A stretch of DNA of 64,000 bases from an uncultured Selenomonadaceae bacterium (GTDB lineage Bacteria > Bacillota > Negativicutes > Selenomonadales > Selenomonadaceae): contig CACYXR010000012.1 in assembly GCA_902778455.1 (NCBI GenBank), forward strand, positions 1 to 64,000, written 5' to 3'. The stretch's first letter is position 1. Every line of letters begins with the position of its first letter. The notes beneath the pieces are model-generated. The model made no database searches. It was given only the letters and a program-made list of their open reading frames with translations, and had not been told where the DNA came from. This document shows positions 27,076 through 38,422 of the stretch, in pieces. The translations under genes were made by a program, and so were the position numbers.

Positions 27076-27669
27076 TTATTTGGAGTACAACTCGACGATC
27101 GCCTGCTCGCTGACCGGCACATCGATCTCCTCACGGTTCGGATACCGGGTCACTTTGCCGGAAAGATTGGAAGCGTCCGCTTCCAGCCACGCCGGAACGC
27201 TCAAAACGCTGTAATTTTCCGCCAACGCCTTAAAGAACGCGTTGGAACGGCTCTTTTCCGAAATCGTGATCACGTCGCCTTCATATACGAGCGCGGAAGG
27301 AATGTCAAGGCGCTTGCCGTTGACCAGGATATGGCCGTGACGGACTACCTGACGGGCCTGACGGCGCGTAGACGCAAGGCCGAGACGGAACACGACGTTA
27401 TCAATGCGGCGCTCCAGAAGCTTCAAAAGGTTTTCACCGGTGACGCCCTGCATCTTCTTGGCCTTGTCATAATAGCCGCGGAACTGCTTTTCCATGACGC
27501 CGTAGATGAATTTCGCCTTCTGCTTTTCTTTCAGCTGAAGCCCGTACTCACTGACCTTACGGTTCGTGCGCTTCGGCTGGCGCTTCGATTTCTTTGAAAG
27601 TCCGAGGACTGCCGGCTCGATGCCGAGCGCGCGGCAGCGCTTGAGGCTTGCCACTCTGTCAATTGCCAT
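27076..27669 (-). CDS. rpsD: 30S ribosomal protein S4
   Basis: 197 residues. The N-terminal region has only one cysteine (C12), so this is the zinc-free form. The S4 RNA-binding domain starts near residue 88 ([23 protein letters not shown]). Early 16S binder and possible translational regulator of the alpha genes in some bacteria. In the usual rpsM-rpsK-rpsD-rpoA-rplQ order. Confidence 0.97.
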   Translation of the reverse strand: MAIDRVASLKRCRALGIEPAVLGLSKKSKRQPKRTNRKVSEYGLQLKEKQKAKFIYGVMEKQFRGYYDKAKKMQGVTGENLLKLLERRIDNVVFRLGLASTRRQARQVVRHGHILVNGKRLDIPSALVYEGDVITISEKSRSNAFFKALAENYSVLSVPAWLEADASNLSGKVTRYPNREEIDVPVSEQAIVELYSK

Positions 27670-27687
27670 CTATTTCTGCACCCCCAA

Positions 27688-28080
27688 TTATACCCTTCTC
27701 CGCTTCGGCGGGCGGCACCCGTTGTGCGGAATCGGAGTAACGTCTTTGATCATGTTGACTTCAAGGCCTGTCGCCTGCAAGGAGCGGATAGCGGCCTCGC
27801 GGCCCGCGCCCGGTCCCTTGACGTAAACCTCGACCTGCTTCAGGCCATGCTCCATGGCGGCCTTCGCCGCCGTCTCCGCCGCCATCTGCGCGGCAAACGG
27901 CGTGGACTTGCGCGAACCGCGGAAACCGAGCCCGCCGGCGCTGGCCCACGAAAGCGCGTTGCCGTTCTTGTCCGTCAGCGTAACAATCGTATTGTTGAAC
28001 GTAGAGCTGATATGCGCTACGCCGTATTCTACATTTTTACGGTCTTTTTTCTTCGTGCGAACCGTTTTCTTTACTGCCAA
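27688..28080 (-). CDS. rpsK: 30S ribosomal protein S11
   Basis: 130 residues, basic N terminus and conserved core ([18 protein letters not shown], ending [11 protein letters not shown]). Platform protein beside S18 and the mRNA exit. The start codon is TTG, with a GGAGGG site seven to eight bases upstream. Confidence 0.97.
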   Translation of the reverse strand: MAVKKTVRTKKKDRKNVEYGVAHISSTFNNTIVTLTDKNGNALSWASAGGLGFRGSRKSTPFAAQMAAETAAKAAMEHGLKQVEVYVKGPGAGREAAIRSLQATGLEVNMIKDVTPIPHNGCRPPKRRRV

Positions 28081-28093
28081 AGCCTATCCCTCC

Positions 28094-28465
28094 TTAATCC
28101 TTTTTCTTGCCCGCAATCGTCTTTCTCGGTCCCTTACGGGTACGGGCGTTGTTCTTCGTGTTCTGCCCGCGGACCGGAAGGCCCAGACGATGACGGCGGC
28201 CACGGTAGCAGCCAATCTCGACGAGACGCTTGATATTCAGCGAAACCTCACGGCGAAGGTCACCTTCGACCATGACGTCGCGATCGATCAGCTCACGGAG
28301 CTTCACGACCTCGTCCTCCGTCAGGTCGCGGGTGCGGGTATCGGGATTGATGCCGCCCTCCGCAAGGAGTTTCTTGGAAGTCGTCAGGCCGATTCCATAG
28401 ATATATGTCAAAGCAATTTCAATTCGTTTGTCACGCGGCAAATCGACGCCGGCAATACGTGCCAT
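28094..28465 (-). CDS. rpsM: 30S ribosomal protein S13
   Basis: 123 residues. Begins [20 protein letters not shown], with helix-two-turn-helix core and lysine-rich tail ([12 protein letters not shown]) that reaches towards the P-site tRNA. Head protein forming bridges to the large subunit. 20 bases after rpmJ. Confidence 0.97.
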   Translation of the reverse strand: MARIAGVDLPRDKRIEIALTYIYGIGLTTSKKLLAEGGINPDTRTRDLTEDEVVKLRELIDRDVMVEGDLRREVSLNIKRLVEIGCYRGRRHRLGLPVRGQNTKNNARTRKGPRKTIAGKKKD

Positions 28466-28485
28466 AAAACGAGCACCTCCTTTTC

Positions 28486-28599
28486 TTAACCTTGTCTCTG
28501 CTTATGCTTCGGATTCTCGCAAATGACCATGACCCGGCCTTTGCGCTTGATAACTTTGCACTTTTCACAAATTGGCTTTACGGAAGGCTTCACTTTCAT
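28486..28599 (-). CDS. rpmJ: 50S ribosomal protein L36
   Basis: 37 residues, easily missed because of its size. Reads [17 protein letters not shown], then [21 protein letters not shown]11, C14 and C27 with H32 form the zinc site, so this is the zinc-binding form. AAGGAGG lies ahead of the ATG. Lies between infA and rpsM as in most Bacillota. Confidence 0.95.
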   Translation of the reverse strand: MKVKPSVKPICEKCKVIKRKGRVMVICENPKHKQRQG

Positions 28600-28639
28600 T
28601 GTGCTTTTCCTCCTTTTCCTTTCCTGTACGCCTTTACCC

Positions 28640-28858
28640 TTATTTGAAACGATAGGTTATACGGCCACGGGTCAAGTCGTACGGTGTAAGCTCAATCGTG
28701 ACCTTATCTCCAGGCAGGATGCGAATGAAATTCATGCGGATCTTACCTGATACATGCGCCAAAACGACATGGCCGTTTTCGAGTTCGACCTGAAACATCG
28801 CATTGGGCAATGCCTCAAGTACCTTCCCTTCTACTTCAATAACATCTTGCTTGGACAT
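28640..28858 (-). CDS. infA: Translation initiation factor IF-1
   Basis: 72 residues, single OB fold ([21 protein letters not shown], ending GRITYRFK). Binds the ribosomal A site during initiation. Usually follows map; here it follows adk across 66 bases with no intervening gene. Confidence 0.97.
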   Translation of the reverse strand: MSKQDVIEVEGKVLEALPNAMFQVELENGHVVLAHVSGKIRMNFIRILPGDKVTIELTPYDLTRGRITYRFK

Positions 28859-28924
28859 CAGTTTTGCTCCTTAATCTTATCAAAGCCCTTCATAACGCTC
28901 CGCCTTTCTTCGTCCCGGCAGGCG

Positions 28925-29569
28925 TCACTTTTCCAGGCACGCGGTTATATCGGCAAAAACCTTGCTCATTTCCTGGCTCCCATCAATCTCGCTGTAAAGC
29001 CCTGCTTTCTGATAGTAGCTGATGAGCGGCTTTGTCTGCGCTTCATAGACCGAGAGGCGGCTCTTCATCGTCTCTTCGCTGTCATCCGCGCGCTGATATG
29101 TCTCGCCTCCGCACTTATCGCACACCCCGTCGGTCTTCGACGGATTGAAGCGGATATGATAGGCGGCTCCGCATTTCTTGCAGACGCGTCGTCCAACGGC
29201 ACGCTCGATCAACGCACTCGTCGGAACGCTGATATCCACGGCTTTGGTCAGGCCAATCGAGAGCTCTTTCAGGATTCCGTCCAGCGCGTCGGCCTGCTCG
29301 ACCGTGCGCGGGAAACCGTCCAGGATAAAGCCCTTCGCGCAATCCGGTTTCGCAAGACGCTCCTTGACAATCCCGATGGTGATCTCATCGGGAACGAGCT
29401 GCCCCGCGTCCATGCACGCCTTGGCCTTCTTGCCGAGCTCCGTGCCTTCTTTCACTGCAGCGCGGAACATATCCCCTGTCGAAATATGAGGAATGTTATA
29501 CTTCTGCACCAGATTGGCCGCTTGCGTACCTTTGCCGGCACCCGGCGGCCCCATCAACAGGATGTACAT
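28925..29569 (-). CDS. adk: Adenylate kinase
   Basis: 214 residues. P-loop [10 protein letters not shown] at 7-16. Long-form LID domain with four cysteines (CKKC and CDKC, about 17 residues apart), the zinc-binding variant common in Gram-positives. Interconverts ATP + AMP and 2 ADP. In the standard secY-adk order, 12 bases after secY, but map does not follow it. Confidence 0.97.
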   Translation of the reverse strand: MYILLMGPPGAGKGTQAANLVQKYNIPHISTGDMFRAAVKEGTELGKKAKACMDAGQLVPDEITIGIVKERLAKPDCAKGFILDGFPRTVEQADALDGILKELSIGLTKAVDISVPTSALIERAVGRRVCKKCGAAYHIRFNPSKTDGVCDKCGGETYQRADDSEETMKSRLSVYEAQTKPLISYYQKAGLYSEIDGSQEMSKVFADITACLEK

Positions 29570-29581
29570 TGTCTTCCTCCT

Positions 29582-30838
29582 TTACTTCATAAAACCCTGG
29601 TAATGACGCATCACTACCATGGCCTCAATCTGCTTCATCGTATCAAGCGCGACTCCGACGACGATCAGAAGCGCCGTTCCGCCAAAGTACACGCCTTCGA
29701 TATTCGTCGCGCCTGCGACCATATTCGGCAGGATGGCGATGAATGCCAGGAAAAACGCTCCCGCAAGCGTGATACGGGTCAAAACATAATCCAAATAATC
29801 TTCGGTGGGCTTACCCGGACGGATGCCCGGAATAAAGCCGCCGTATTTTTTCAGGTTTTCCGCCATATCCGGTATCTTCACAGTCACCGCAGTGTAGAAA
29901 TATGTGAAGAACAGGATCAGCAGAGCGTATAGAGTCGTCTGAAGCGGCGTCCCCCAAGCGAAATAGCTTGCGACCGTTTTCACCCAGGGCACATCCACAA
30001 ACTGTGCTACAGTCACCGGGAACATCAATACCGACGATGCGAAGATGATCGGTATGACGCCCGCCTGATTGACCTTCAGCGGGATGTGGCTTGAATGGCC
30101 GCCGTAGGCTCTCGCACCGACAACCCGTTTCGCGTAGGAAATCGGGATCCTGCGGTGCGCCTGATGAATCAAGATGACAAACACAACCATTGCAAGCGCA
30201 ATGAGCGCGAATATGACCACATTGAACGCGTTGATCGTGCCGGCCTGCAAGTATCTGTAAATTCGTTCCAGATTCTTGGGCAAGGCTGCGACAATACCCG
30301 CAAAGATGATCAGCGAAATGCCGTTTCCGACGCCCTGCGCCGTCATCTGCTCGCCGACCCACATCAGGAATACCGTCCCCGCCGTGAGCGTAATCGCAAT
30401 CACGAGAATCGATGGGATTCCAGGATTCAGGATGGCGTCCCTGAGACCGATCGACATGCCGATGGCCTGAAGGAATGCCAGCACCACGGTGAAATACCGG
30501 GTAACCTGCGTAGTCTTCTTGTGGCCTTCCTGCCCCTCCTTGGACCACTGCTCCAACGTCGGAATCACAACCGTCAAAAGCTGGATGATGATGGAAGCGT
30601 TGATATAAGGAGTGATGCTCATCGCGAAGATGGAAAACTTGCTCAAGGCTCCGCCCGAGAACAGATCCAGCAATCCGAACAAGTTGCCGCTGCTGAAAAG
30701 CTGCTCAATCACGGCGGGATTCACGCCGGGAACCGGGATATGGGTTCCCATCCTGAATATGGCGAACATGATCAGGGTAAACGTGATTTTCTGCCTAAGC
30801 TCGGGAATCCTGTAGATGTTCGAGAGGGCTGAAAGCAC
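29582..30838 (-). CDS. secY: Preprotein translocase subunit SecY
   Basis: 418 residues, ten predicted membrane helices. Early helices include the plug region (FRMGTHIPVPGVNPAV). The ribosome/SecA-binding loop RVVGARAYGG and the late loop YGGFIPGIRPGKPTEDYLD are conserved. Core channel for protein export and membrane insertion. The start is GTG one base after the rplO stop, so it relies on coupling to rplO. Confidence 0.97.
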   Translation of the reverse strand: MLSALSNIYRIPELRQKITFTLIMFAIFRMGTHIPVPGVNPAVIEQLFSSGNLFGLLDLFSGGALSKFSIFAMSITPYINASIIIQLLTVVIPTLEQWSKEGQEGHKKTTQVTRYFTVVLAFLQAIGMSIGLRDAILNPGIPSILVIAITLTAGTVFLMWVGEQMTAQGVGNGISLIIFAGIVAALPKNLERIYRYLQAGTINAFNVVIFALIALAMVVFVILIHQAHRRIPISYAKRVVGARAYGGHSSHIPLKVNQAGVIPIIFASSVLMFPVTVAQFVDVPWVKTVASYFAWGTPLQTTLYALLILFFTYFYTAVTVKIPDMAENLKKYGGFIPGIRPGKPTEDYLDYVLTRITLAGAFFLAFIAILPNMVAGATNIEGVYFGGTALLIVVGVALDTMKQIEAMVVMRHYQGFMK

Positions 30839-30839
30839 C

Positions 30840-31280
30840 TCAGATCACCTCTACTTCCCCACCTGCCGCCTTGATTTTGTTTTCCGCCGACTTGGTAAAG
30901 CCATTGGCCTTTACTGTCAGTTTTTTCGTCAGCTCCCCATCGCCGAGGATGCGGACGCCGTCGAGCACATTCTTCAGAATGCCCTCTTCGATCAGAGCTA
31001 CCGGATCGACCACCGCGCCGTCCTCAAAACGGTTCAGCGAGGAAACGTTGACCTCGGCATACTCTTTCGCAAAAATATTCTTGAAGCCGCGCTTCGGAAG
31101 GCGACGATACAGAGGCATCTGACCGCCTTCAAAGCCGGTGCGGACGCCGCCGCCGGAACGGGAATTCTGACCCTTCTGGCCACGGCCCGACGTCTTGCCG
31201 AGGCCGCTGCCGAGACCGCGTCCCCGACGGGTGCGCGTTTTTCTCGAGCCCGGCTCCGGGCTCAGTTCATGCAATTTCAT
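30840..31280 (-). CDS. rplO: 50S ribosomal protein L15
   Basis: 146 residues. The glycine/arginine-rich N-terminal extension ([20 protein letters not shown] and following) penetrates 23S rRNA. The ATG at 31280 with GGGAGG upstream is chosen; the longer frame would add ten residues not found in L15. Late assembly protein. Confidence 0.97.
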   Translation of the reverse strand: MKLHELSPEPGSRKTRTRRGRGLGSGLGKTSGRGQKGQNSRSGGGVRTGFEGGQMPLYRRLPKRGFKNIFAKEYAEVNVSSLNRFEDGAVVDPVALIEEGILKNVLDGVRILGDGELTKKLTVKANGFTKSAENKIKAAGGEVEVI

Positions 31281-31299
31281 CAAATGTACCTCCCGATCC

Positions 31300-31485
31300 T
31301 CACTCGTCAACCTCTTCGACTGTCACCAGATGCTTTACCTTGAAGACCTGTCCACGAATAGCCTCATTGTCCGGCAGAACAGAGGAAGAATGCATCTTGC
31401 CCAGTCCCAAGGATTTTACGGTTTTCCTTTGTGTCTCCGGTCGTCCGATTAGGCTGCGGGTAAGGGTAACTTTCAGCTTTGCCAT
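31300..31485 (-). CDS. rpmD: 50S ribosomal protein L30
   Basis: 61 residues, the short bacterial form ([21 protein letters not shown]). In the usual rpsE-rpmD-rplO order. Not essential in all bacteria, but intact here. Confidence 0.96.
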   Translation of the reverse strand: MAKLKVTLTRSLIGRPETQRKTVKSLGLGKMHSSSVLPDNEAIRGQVFKVKHLVTVEEVDE

Positions 31486-31498
31486 TGAAATATCCTCC

Positions 31499-31999
31499 TT
31501 AACCCAAAAGTTCCTTGACAGACTTGCCGCGAAGCTCGGCGACCTCTTCAGCCCGCTTGAGCTGGCTGAGTCCTGTCAGCGTAGCTCGGACCATGTTGTT
31601 CGGGTTGGACGATCCAAGCGATTTCGTCAAAATATCACGGATACCGGCAAGCTCCAAGACGGCACGCGCCGGGCCGCCGGCGATAACGCCGGTACCTTTG
31701 GCAGCCGGCTTCAAAAGAACGCGGCCTGCACCGAAAATACCGATAACTTCATGGGGAATCGTGTGCTCGCGAAGCGCGACGTCGATCAGATGCTTCTTCG
31801 CATCCTCCACGCCCTTGCGGATCGCTTCGGGAACCTCGCCCGCCTTGCCAAGCCCGACGCCGACCTTGCCTTTTTCATTGCCGACAACGACCAGCGCGCT
31901 GAACGAGAACCGGCGGCCGCCTTTGACAACCTTTGCCACACGATTTATATATACAACTTTCTCCTGGAACTCCGGAGTTTCGTTGTCCATCCTAGCCAT
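31499..31999 (-). CDS. rpsE: 30S ribosomal protein S5
   Basis: 166 residues. Double-stranded RNA-binding-like N-terminal domain ([20 protein letters not shown]) and the [13 protein letters not shown] loop implicated in spectinomycin binding and fidelity. AAAGGAGG precedes the ATG. Confidence 0.97.
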   Translation of the reverse strand: MARMDNETPEFQEKVVYINRVAKVVKGGRRFSFSALVVVGNEKGKVGVGLGKAGEVPEAIRKGVEDAKKHLIDVALREHTIPHEVIGIFGAGRVLLKPAAKGTGVIAGGPARAVLELAGIRDILTKSLGSSNPNNMVRATLTGLSQLKRAEEVAELRGKSVKELLG

Positions 32000-32020
32000 T
32001 CATTTACCTCCTTTGCAAGA

Positions 32021-32380
32021 TCAGAATTTCAGGCCCGCTTCACGAGCGGCCTCCGCGAGGGCAGCGACGCGACCGTGGTAAATATAGCCGCCGCGGTCGA
32101 ACACGACGTTCTCGATGCCCTTGCCCAACGCCTTTTTGGCAATGGACGCTCCCACCGCTTTCGCCGCTTCGACGTTTCCGCCGTAACCGCTAAAATCCTT
32201 GTCCTTGGAGCTTGCAGCCACCAAGGTAACGCCATGCACATCATCGATGACCTGAGCGTAAATGTTGCTCAAGCTGCGAAACACGTTCAAGCGCGGGCAT
32301 TCCGGCGTTCCCGAAATCCGATTGCGCACGCGGAGATGGCGCTTCTTGCGAAGTTTATTCTTATCTGCCTTATGCAGCAT
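32021..32380 (-). CDS. rplR: 50S ribosomal protein L18
   Basis: 119 residues. Binds 5S rRNA with L5. Conserved segments [32 protein letters not shown] and the C-terminal [16 protein letters not shown] with the GLKF end. Confidence 0.97.
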   Translation of the reverse strand: MLHKADKNKLRKKRHLRVRNRISGTPECPRLNVFRSLSNIYAQVIDDVHGVTLVAASSKDKDFSGYGGNVEAAKAVGASIAKKALGKGIENVVFDRGGYIYHGRVAALAEAAREAGLKF

Positions 32381-32409
32381 ACGAAATACTCCTTTCTATC
32401 ATGTCGTGA

Positions 32410-32961
32410 TTACTTCTTGCCTTTCGCACCGGCCTTGCCGACCTTGCGACGGATATGCTCGCCCTCATACTTGATGCCTTTGCCCTTGTACGGCTCCGGC
32501 TCGCGCAAGGAACGAATCTTTGCGGCCATCGTGCCGACCGCTTCTTTGCTGACGCCCGTGATGACGATCTTGTTCGCAGCCGGCGCGTCCAGCGTAATAC
32601 CCTTCGGCGGTTCGACAATTACAGGATGCGAGAAGCCCAGCGACAAATTCAGGTTGTTGCCCTGCTTGACAGCTCTGTAACCGACGCCATTGATTTCCAG
32701 ATTTTTCGTAAAGCCGTCCGTGACGCCGATCACCATATTGTTGATCAGGGTCCGCGTCAGGCCGTGCAGCGACTTGTGCGTCTTGTCCTCCGAGGGGCGT
32801 TCAACCTTGACCTGGCCGTCCTCCATCGAGATCTTCATATCCTTGTGGAGCGTGCGGCTCAGCTCGCCCTTCGGGCCTTTGACCGTAACTGTATTATCAT
32901 CGCCGATCGTCACTTTGACAGTCGACGGAATCACAATCGGTGCTCTACCAATTCGAGACAT
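32410..32961 (-). CDS. rplF: 50S ribosomal protein L6
   Basis: 183 residues, two repeated L6 folds. Begins [16 protein letters not shown]; the C-terminal signature is [21 protein letters not shown]. Sits near the factor-binding site of the large subunit. Confidence 0.97.
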   Translation of the reverse strand: MSRIGRAPIVIPSTVKVTIGDDNTVTVKGPKGELSRTLHKDMKISMEDGQVKVERPSEDKTHKSLHGLTRTLINNMVIGVTDGFTKNLEINGVGYRAVKQGNNLNLSLGFSHPVIVEPPKGITLDAPAANKIVITGVSKEAVGTMAAKIRSLREPEPYKGKGIKYEGEHIRRKVGKAGAKGKK

Positions 32962-32988
32962 CTGTACACCTCCCAGTTCCTTTCTGAT

Positions 32989-33387
32989 TTACCAAACGTA
33001 TGCGATAACCTCTCCGCCGAGACCGGCCTTGCGCGCTTCTTTGTCGCTCATGATGCCCTTCGACGTGGAGATGATGGCGATTCCAAGGCCCCCCAGCACC
33101 TTCGGCAGTTCCGCGTGCTTTGCGTACATGCGGAGACCGGGCTTCGAGATGCGCTTGATGCCGGAGATCACCTTTTCGCGCTTCGGACCGTACTTCAGCG
33201 TCAGCGTCAGAACGCCCTGCTTATTGTTTTCGGTAAAGGTGAAATCCTTGATGAACCCTTCCTCTTTCAAAACGGAAGCAATCGCCTTCTTGATCTTGGA
33301 ACCGGGAATTTCCACTTTATCATGTAAAACCGAGTTTGCATTGCGCAAACGCGTAAGCATATCTGCAATAGGATCAGTCATTGTCAT
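32989..33387 (-). CDS. rpsH: 30S ribosomal protein S8
   Basis: 132 residues. Starts [17 protein letters not shown] and ends GGEVIAYVW. Binds the central domain of 16S rRNA; in E. coli S8 also represses the spc operon by binding near rplE mRNA. A second in-frame ATG two codons in is also possible; GGAGG fits either. Confidence 0.97.
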   Translation of the reverse strand: MTMTDPIADMLTRLRNANSVLHDKVEIPGSKIKKAIASVLKEEGFIKDFTFTENNKQGVLTLTLKYGPKREKVISGIKRISKPGLRMYAKHAELPKVLGGLGIAIISTSKGIMSDKEARKAGLGGEVIAYVW

Positions 33388-33420
33388 AAATCGATATCCT
33401 CCTTTCTTTCAAGCTCAGTG

Positions 33421-33606
33421 TTACCAGCTTGCCTTGGTAACGCCCGGAATCGCTCCGGCGTAGCTCTGCTCCCTGAAGCAGATGCGGCACATTTCAAACT
33501 TCCGGATATAACCGTGCGGACGACCGCAAATCTTGCATCTGTTGTACTTGCGAACCTTGAATTTCGGCTCGCGGCTCCACTTTTCAATCATAGCCTTCTT
33601 GGCCAC
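33421..33606 (-). CDS. rpsN: 30S ribosomal protein S14, zinc type
   Basis: 61 residues, the short type Z form. Two CxxC pairs (CKIC and CRIC) bind zinc: [20 protein letters not shown] then [23 protein letters not shown] start with GGAGG upstream. No zinc-free paralogue is in the window. Confidence 0.97.
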   Translation of the reverse strand: MAKKAMIEKWSREPKFKVRKYNRCKICGRPHGYIRKFEMCRICFREQSYAGAIPGVTKASW

Positions 33607-33680
33607 AATCCGTACCTCCTTCGTACCAGCTCTGCAAGCATTCCTCTTCGGAACGCTTTCCCAACATTCTCCTGAACGAA

Positions 33681-34220
33681 TTACGCGCCGAAGGGCATTC
33701 CCATCAGCTTCAGCAGCTCGCGGGCCTCTTCGTCCGTCTTGGCCGTCGTAACGATGACGACGTTCATACCGCGAATCTTGTCGATCTTGTCATAGTCGAT
33801 TTCCGGGAAAATCAGCTGCTCCTTGAGGCCGACAGAATAATTGCCGCGCCCATCGAACGCTTTCGGACTGACGCCGTGGAAATCACGGACACGGGGAAGC
33901 GCGACGTTCATGAACTTGTCCAGGAACTGGTACATGCGTGTACCACGCAGCGTAACCTTCGCGCCGATGGCCATGCCTTCACGGATCTTCCATGTGGCGA
34001 TGGACTTCTTCGCGCGGGTCACGATCGGCTTCTGGCCGGCAATGATGGTCAGATCTCCGACAGCCGCCTCAAGCGCCTTCGGGTTGCCGACGGCCTCGCC
34101 GACGCCCATGTTGATAATAACTTTTTCAAGCTTCGGAAGCTGCATGATGTTCTTGTAGCCGAACTTCTTCGTCAGTTCAGGCACGACTTCCTTGACATAC
34201 TTTTCTTTAAGTCTATCCAC
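33681..34220 (-). CDS. rplE: 50S ribosomal protein L5
   Basis: 179 residues. Binds 5S rRNA and contacts the P-site tRNA loop. Conserved [35 protein letters not shown] and the closing [12 protein letters not shown] start behind AAAGGAGGAG. Confidence 0.97.
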   Translation of the reverse strand: MDRLKEKYVKEVVPELTKKFGYKNIMQLPKLEKVIINMGVGEAVGNPKALEAAVGDLTIIAGQKPIVTRAKKSIATWKIREGMAIGAKVTLRGTRMYQFLDKFMNVALPRVRDFHGVSPKAFDGRGNYSVGLKEQLIFPEIDYDKIDKIRGMNVVIVTTAKTDEEARELLKLMGMPFGA

Positions 34221-34240
34221 TTATTCTCCTCCTTTCTCGA

Positions 34241-34576
34241 TTATTTCGACTCGTCGATCAGTTCGCCGCACTTTTTGCAGGCGCGGACATATTTGCCGTT
34301 CACGAGCTTCTTGCCCGTACGCGTCGGCTTCTTGCAGGCCGGGCATACCACCATGACCTTCGACGCGTTGAGCGGGGCTTCCTTCGTCAGGATGCCGCCC
34401 TGGGGAGCCTTCTGGCTCGGCTTCGTGTGGCGTTTGACCTTGTTGATGCCCTCGACGATGACCTTGCCTTTCTTCGGCTGGGCCTCGATGATCTTTCCCT
34501 TCTGGCCCTTATCTTTGCCGGACAACACGACGACCGTGTCGCCCTTTTTGACATGCAAATGATTGTTCAGCGACAA
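34241..34576 (-). CDS. rplX: 50S ribosomal protein L24
   Basis: 111 residues. KOW motif ([20 protein letters not shown]) at the N terminus, assembly initiator of the large subunit. The C-terminal half has two CxxC pairs (CPAC and CKKC) that could form a zinc ribbon. The start is TTG with GGAGG upstream. Confidence 0.96.
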   Translation of the reverse strand: MSLNNHLHVKKGDTVVVLSGKDKGQKGKIIEAQPKKGKVIVEGINKVKRHTKPSQKAPQGGILTKEAPLNASKVMVVCPACKKPTRTGKKLVNGKYVRACKKCGELIDESK

Positions 34577-34594
34577 AATAGCACCTCCTCGCTC

Positions 34595-34963
34595 TTAAAG
34601 CACTTCCGGCGCCAACGAAACGATCTTCATGAAATCCTTCTCGCGGAGTTCACGGGCCACCGGACCAAAAATACGCGTACCGCGCGGCGTGTTGTCTTCC
34701 TTAATGATGACAGCCGCGTTCTCATCGAAACGGATGTAAGAGCCATCCGGACGGCGCAGCCCTTTGACGCTGCGAACGACGACAGCCTTGACGACGTCGC
34801 CTTTCTTGACCATACCGCCGGGCGCAGCCGACTTGACCGCAGCGACGATCACGTCGCCGATATTGGCGTACTTGCGGTACGAGCCGCCCATAACACGGAT
34901 GCACATAATCTCTTTTGCGCCGGTGTTATCTCCGACATTCAGCATGGTTTGCTGCTGAATCAT
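34595..34963 (-). CDS. rplN: 50S ribosomal protein L14
   Basis: 122 residues. Compact beta barrel; conserved [20 protein letters not shown] and EVL end. Forms an intersubunit bridge and is the binding site of RsfS-type silencing factors. Confidence 0.97.
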   Translation of the reverse strand: MIQQQTMLNVGDNTGAKEIMCIRVMGGSYRKYANIGDVIVAAVKSAAPGGMVKKGDVVKAVVVRSVKGLRRPDGSYIRFDENAAVIIKEDNTPRGTRIFGPVARELREKDFMKIVSLAPEVL

Positions 34964-34999
34964 GTTCCTGCCTCCTTCTTGGATACCGCAAAGCGGCGA

Positions 35000-35260
35000 T
35001 TATTTCGCGCGCTCTACGATCTTGACGATTCTCCAATGCTTGTCCTTGGAGAGCGGGCGCGTCTCCATGATCTGGACGACGTCGCCGATATGAGCGTCGT
35101 TGTTCTCATCGTGCGCTTTGAATCGCGCCGTTTTCTTGACTGCCTTTTTATAAAGCTTGTGGCTTTCGATGTCCTCGACGGCAACGACGACCGTCTTGTC
35201 CATCTTATCGCTGACGACTTTGCCGACACGCGTCTTCCGAGTATTTCTCTCTTCGCTCAT
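35000..35260 (-). CDS. rpsQ: 30S ribosomal protein S17
   Basis: 86 residues, OB fold ([39 protein letters not shown]). Early 16S binder. In the usual rpmC-rpsQ-rplN order. Confidence 0.97.
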   Translation of the reverse strand: MSEERNTRKTRVGKVVSDKMDKTVVVAVEDIESHKLYKKAVKKTARFKAHDENNDAHIGDVVQIMETRPLSKDKHWRIVKIVERAK

Positions 35261-35295
35261 TAAGAAGCCTCCTTCCTCAACTGTTCAGGCCGGGA

Positions 35296-35490
35296 TCAGG
35301 CCTTGAGCTCCTGCTCGCGCTGAATGGTCTTGATCCTTGCAATCGATTTCTTGACCTCACGAATCCGCATCGGGTTCTCCAACTGACCCGTAGCATGCTG
35401 GAAACGAAGATTGAACAGTTCCTCTTTCAGGGAAGCAACTTTCTGGTCAAGCTCGCCAACGCTCATATCACGAATTTCTTTAACCTTCAT
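35296..35490 (-). CDS. rpmC: 50S ribosomal protein L29
   Basis: 64 residues, helical hairpin ([37 protein letters not shown]). Near the exit tunnel, where trigger factor and SRP dock. The ATG at 35490 overlaps the end of rplP by 11 bases; an in-frame GTG at 35499 would add three residues. Translational coupling to rplP is likely. Confidence 0.95.
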   Translation of the reverse strand: MKVKEIRDMSVGELDQKVASLKEELFNLRFQHATGQLENPMRIREVKKSIARIKTIQREQELKA

Positions 35491-35914
35491 TGACTTCACC
35501 GCCCTCTTCCCCGCGCTTCACAAACTTCGTCTTGATGGGGAGCTTGTGGCCGGCCAAGCGCATGGCTTCCTTCGCCACTTCCTCGCTGATGCCGTCCATC
35601 TCAAACATAATGCGCCCCGGCTTGACGACGGCAACCCAGTACTCAGGCGAGCCCTTGCCGCTGCCCATGCGCGTCTCGGCCGGCTTCGCCGTAACCGGCT
35701 TATCCGGGAAAATCTTGATCCAAACCTTACCGCCGCGCTTGATGTAACGCGTCATCGCAATACGGGCCGCCTCAATCTGGCGGTTCGTGATCCAAGCCGG
35801 CTCCAAAGCCATCAGGCCGAACTGGCCGTGCGCCACCGTGTTGCCGCGATGCGCGGTGCCTTTCATGCGTCCGCGGAACTGCTTGCGGTATTTTACTCTC
35901 TTCGGCAATAACAT
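35480..35914 (-). CDS. rplP: 50S ribosomal protein L16
   Basis: 144 residues. Begins [20 protein letters not shown]; central [20 protein letters not shown] and [18 protein letters not shown] loops contact the peptidyl transferase region. The ATG at 35914 with AAAGGAGCG upstream is chosen; the longer frame overlaps rpsC and is not L16-like. Confidence 0.97.
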   Translation of the reverse strand: MLLPKRVKYRKQFRGRMKGTAHRGNTVAHGQFGLMALEPAWITNRQIEAARIAMTRYIKRGGKVWIKIFPDKPVTAKPAETRMGSGKGSPEYWVAVVKPGRIMFEMDGISEEVAKEAMRLAGHKLPIKTKFVKRGEEGGEVNEG

Positions 35915-35915
35915 T

Positions 35916-36590
35916 TTAAGCCTCGCTCCTTTCAGCCTGAGCAGCCTTGCCGGCCTCTCTCTTCTCTGGAAGGATTTCGCCCTTGAAAATCCAGACCTTG
36001 ATGCCGATACGGCCGTAAGTCGTAGCGGCTTCCGCCGTTCCATAGTCGATATCGGCGCGAAGCGTATGAAGCGGAATGCTTCCTTCGCGATAGGACTCGG
36101 TACGAGCGATTTCTGCGCCGCCGAGGCGGCCGCTGACCATGATCTTGACGCCCTTCGCGCCGGCGCGCATCGTGCGGCCCACGCAGGACTTCATCGCGCG
36201 GCGGAACGCGATACGGCGCTCCAGCTGGCTCGCGACGTTCTCCGCGACGAGCTTCGAGGAAAGATCCGGAGACTTGATCTCCGCGATATCGATATCGACG
36301 CGCTTCTTCGTCAGCTTCTTCAGATCATTCTTGATCTTTTCGATTCCCGAGCCGCCGCGGCCGATGACCATGCCCGGCTTCGCCGTGTGAATCGTAAGGC
36401 GGAGGCGATTCTTCAGTCGCTCCGTCTCGACCCGTGCAATGCCCGCGTCCTTCAGGCTCTTCATCAGCTCCGTACGGATGCGAATATCTTCATGCAGATT
36501 CTCTGCGTAATCCTTGCCAGCAAACCACTTGGCGTCCCAGGTCTTGACGATGCCCAGGCGCATGCCATGCGGATTAACCTTCTGACCCAA
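35916..36590 (-). CDS. rpsC: 30S ribosomal protein S3
   Basis: 224 residues. KH domain ([21 protein letters not shown]) and C-terminal S3 domain ([16 protein letters not shown]). Forms the mRNA entry channel. The start is TTG (GGAGGGG upstream); the next gene rplP begins two bases after the stop. Confidence 0.97.
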   Translation of the reverse strand: MGQKVNPHGMRLGIVKTWDAKWFAGKDYAENLHEDIRIRTELMKSLKDAGIARVETERLKNRLRLTIHTAKPGMVIGRGGSGIEKIKNDLKKLTKKRVDIDIAEIKSPDLSSKLVAENVASQLERRIAFRRAMKSCVGRTMRAGAKGVKIMVSGRLGGAEIARTESYREGSIPLHTLRADIDYGTAEAATTYGRIGIKVWIFKGEILPEKREAGKAAQAERSEA

Positions 36591-36607
36591 TACGTTTCCC
36601 CTCCTTC

Positions 36608-36940
36608 TTACCTTTCTGCGACGACGACCGTAACATGCGACGTCCGTTTGAAAATGCTGAACGCCTGTCCGCGGGAACGCGGATGAATGCGTTTCAGTGT
36701 CGGCCCCTGGTCTACATAAGCCGACGCGACATACAGCTTATCGACATTCATATCGAAATTATTTTCCGCGTTTGCGACTGCCGATTTAAGGACTTTCTCG
36801 ATGACTTCCGCACCGACCTTCGGCGTGAACTTCAGGATCGCGAACGCATCAGCCACATTCTTGCCGCGGATCAGGTTCATCACAACGCGAACCTTGCGCG
36901 GAGCAATGCGGACGAATTTTGCAACTGCTTTAGCTTCCAT
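36608..36940 (-). CDS. rplV: 50S ribosomal protein L22
   Basis: 110 residues. Conserved [20 protein letters not shown]; the extended hairpin ([20 protein letters not shown]) lines the exit tunnel where macrolides bind. Confidence 0.97.
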   Translation of the reverse strand: MEAKAVAKFVRIAPRKVRVVMNLIRGKNVADAFAILKFTPKVGAEVIEKVLKSAVANAENNFDMNVDKLYVASAYVDQGPTLKRIHPRSRGQAFSIFKRTSHVTVVVAER

Positions 36941-36961
36941 GAAGGCTTCTCCTTTCCCGGA

Positions 36962-37243
<282 letters not shown>

Positions 37244-37291
37244 AGTGTATATCCTCCCTTCAAGCCGAAACCCGACTGGCTCGGCTCGGCA

Positions 37292-38116
37292 TTACTTGCG
37301 CCTCTTGACGATAAATTTATCCGAAGGCTTCTTGCGGCGGGTCTTGGCACCCATCGCGCATTTGCCCCATTTCGTGACCGGATGCTTGCGGCCGACCGGG
37401 CTGCGGCCCTCGCCGCCGCCGTGCGGATGGTCGTTCGGGTTCATCGCGACGCCGCGGTTCGACGGGCGAATACCGAGCCAACGGGAACGACCCGCCTTGC
37501 CGATGGTGATGTTCTCATGCTCGAGATTGCCAACCGTACCGATGGTGGCGCGGCAATTGATATGCACCTTGCGGAGCTCGCCGGACGGCATGCGGAGAAG
37601 GGCGTAATCCCCTTCCTTCGCCATCAGCTGCGCGCTCGTTCCGGCGGAACGGGCGAGCTGTGCGCCCTTGCCGATCTTCATTTCGATATTGTGGATCGTC
37701 GTACCTACCGGGATGTTCTTCAGCGGAAGAGCGTTGCCCGGTTTGATGTCCGCGTCCGGACCGGAGACGACCTTGTCGCCGACCTTGAGTCCGTTCGGAG
37801 CGATGATGTAGCGCTTCTCGCCGTCCGCATAATTGAGAAGGGCGATGCGAGCGCTGCGGTTCGGATCGTACTCGATCGTCGCGACAGTAGCGGGAATCCC
37901 GTCCTTCGTACGCTTGAAGTCGATAATACGATACCGGCGCTTGTGGCCGCCGCCCTGATGGCGGACGGACAGCTTGCCCTGCTGGTTGCGGCCGCCGTGC
38001 TGCTTTAGGCGGGTGACCAGCGATTTTTCCGGCTTATCCGTCGTGATCTCGTCGAACGAGGCCACGGTCATGAATCTTCTGCCTGCCGAATAAGGCTTGA
38101 AACTCTTGATTGCCAC
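37292..38116 (-). CDS. rplB: 50S ribosomal protein L2
   Basis: 274 residues. N-terminal RNA-binding domain ([20 protein letters not shown]) and C-terminal SH3-like domain with the [19 protein letters not shown] loop, which is essential near the peptidyl transferase centre. GTG start with AAAGGAGG upstream. Confidence 0.97.
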   Translation of the reverse strand: MAIKSFKPYSAGRRFMTVASFDEITTDKPEKSLVTRLKQHGGRNQQGKLSVRHQGGGHKRRYRIIDFKRTKDGIPATVATIEYDPNRSARIALLNYADGEKRYIIAPNGLKVGDKVVSGPDADIKPGNALPLKNIPVGTTIHNIEMKIGKGAQLARSAGTSAQLMAKEGDYALLRMPSGELRKVHINCRATIGTVGNLEHENITIGKAGRSRWLGIRPSNRGVAMNPNDHPHGGGEGRSPVGRKHPVTKWGKCAMGAKTRRKKPSDKFIVKRRK

Positions 38117-38140
38117 TGATTTTACCTCCTTTGCCGAAAT

Positions 38141-38422
38141 TTACGCCTCAAAGAACTGGATCGTCTCACCGGGCGCAAGCTTCACGATTGCTTTCTTGTA
38201 GCTCGGACGACGGCCGACGCTGCGGCCGACGCGCTTCTTCTTGCCCGTGACGTTCATTGTGTTGACGGAAACGACCTTGACGTTGAAAATCTCGGCAACT
38301 GCCTGGGCAACCTGGATCTTGTTCGCTCTCTTGTCGACCGCGAACACGTACTTGCCTTCCTCCATCATCTCGGTGGATCTCTCCGTGATGAGCGGGCGGA
38401 GCAGGATATCGCGTGCTTCCAT
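38141..38422 (-). CDS. rplW: 50S ribosomal protein L23
   Basis: 93 residues ([39 protein letters not shown]). Docking site for trigger factor and SRP at the tunnel exit. Its ATG shares one base with the rplD stop. Confidence 0.97.
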   Translation of the reverse strand: MEARDILLRPLITERSTEMMEEGKYVFAVDKRANKIQVAQAVAEIFNVKVVSVNTMNVTGKKKRVGRSVGRRPSYKKAIVKLAPGETIQFFEA

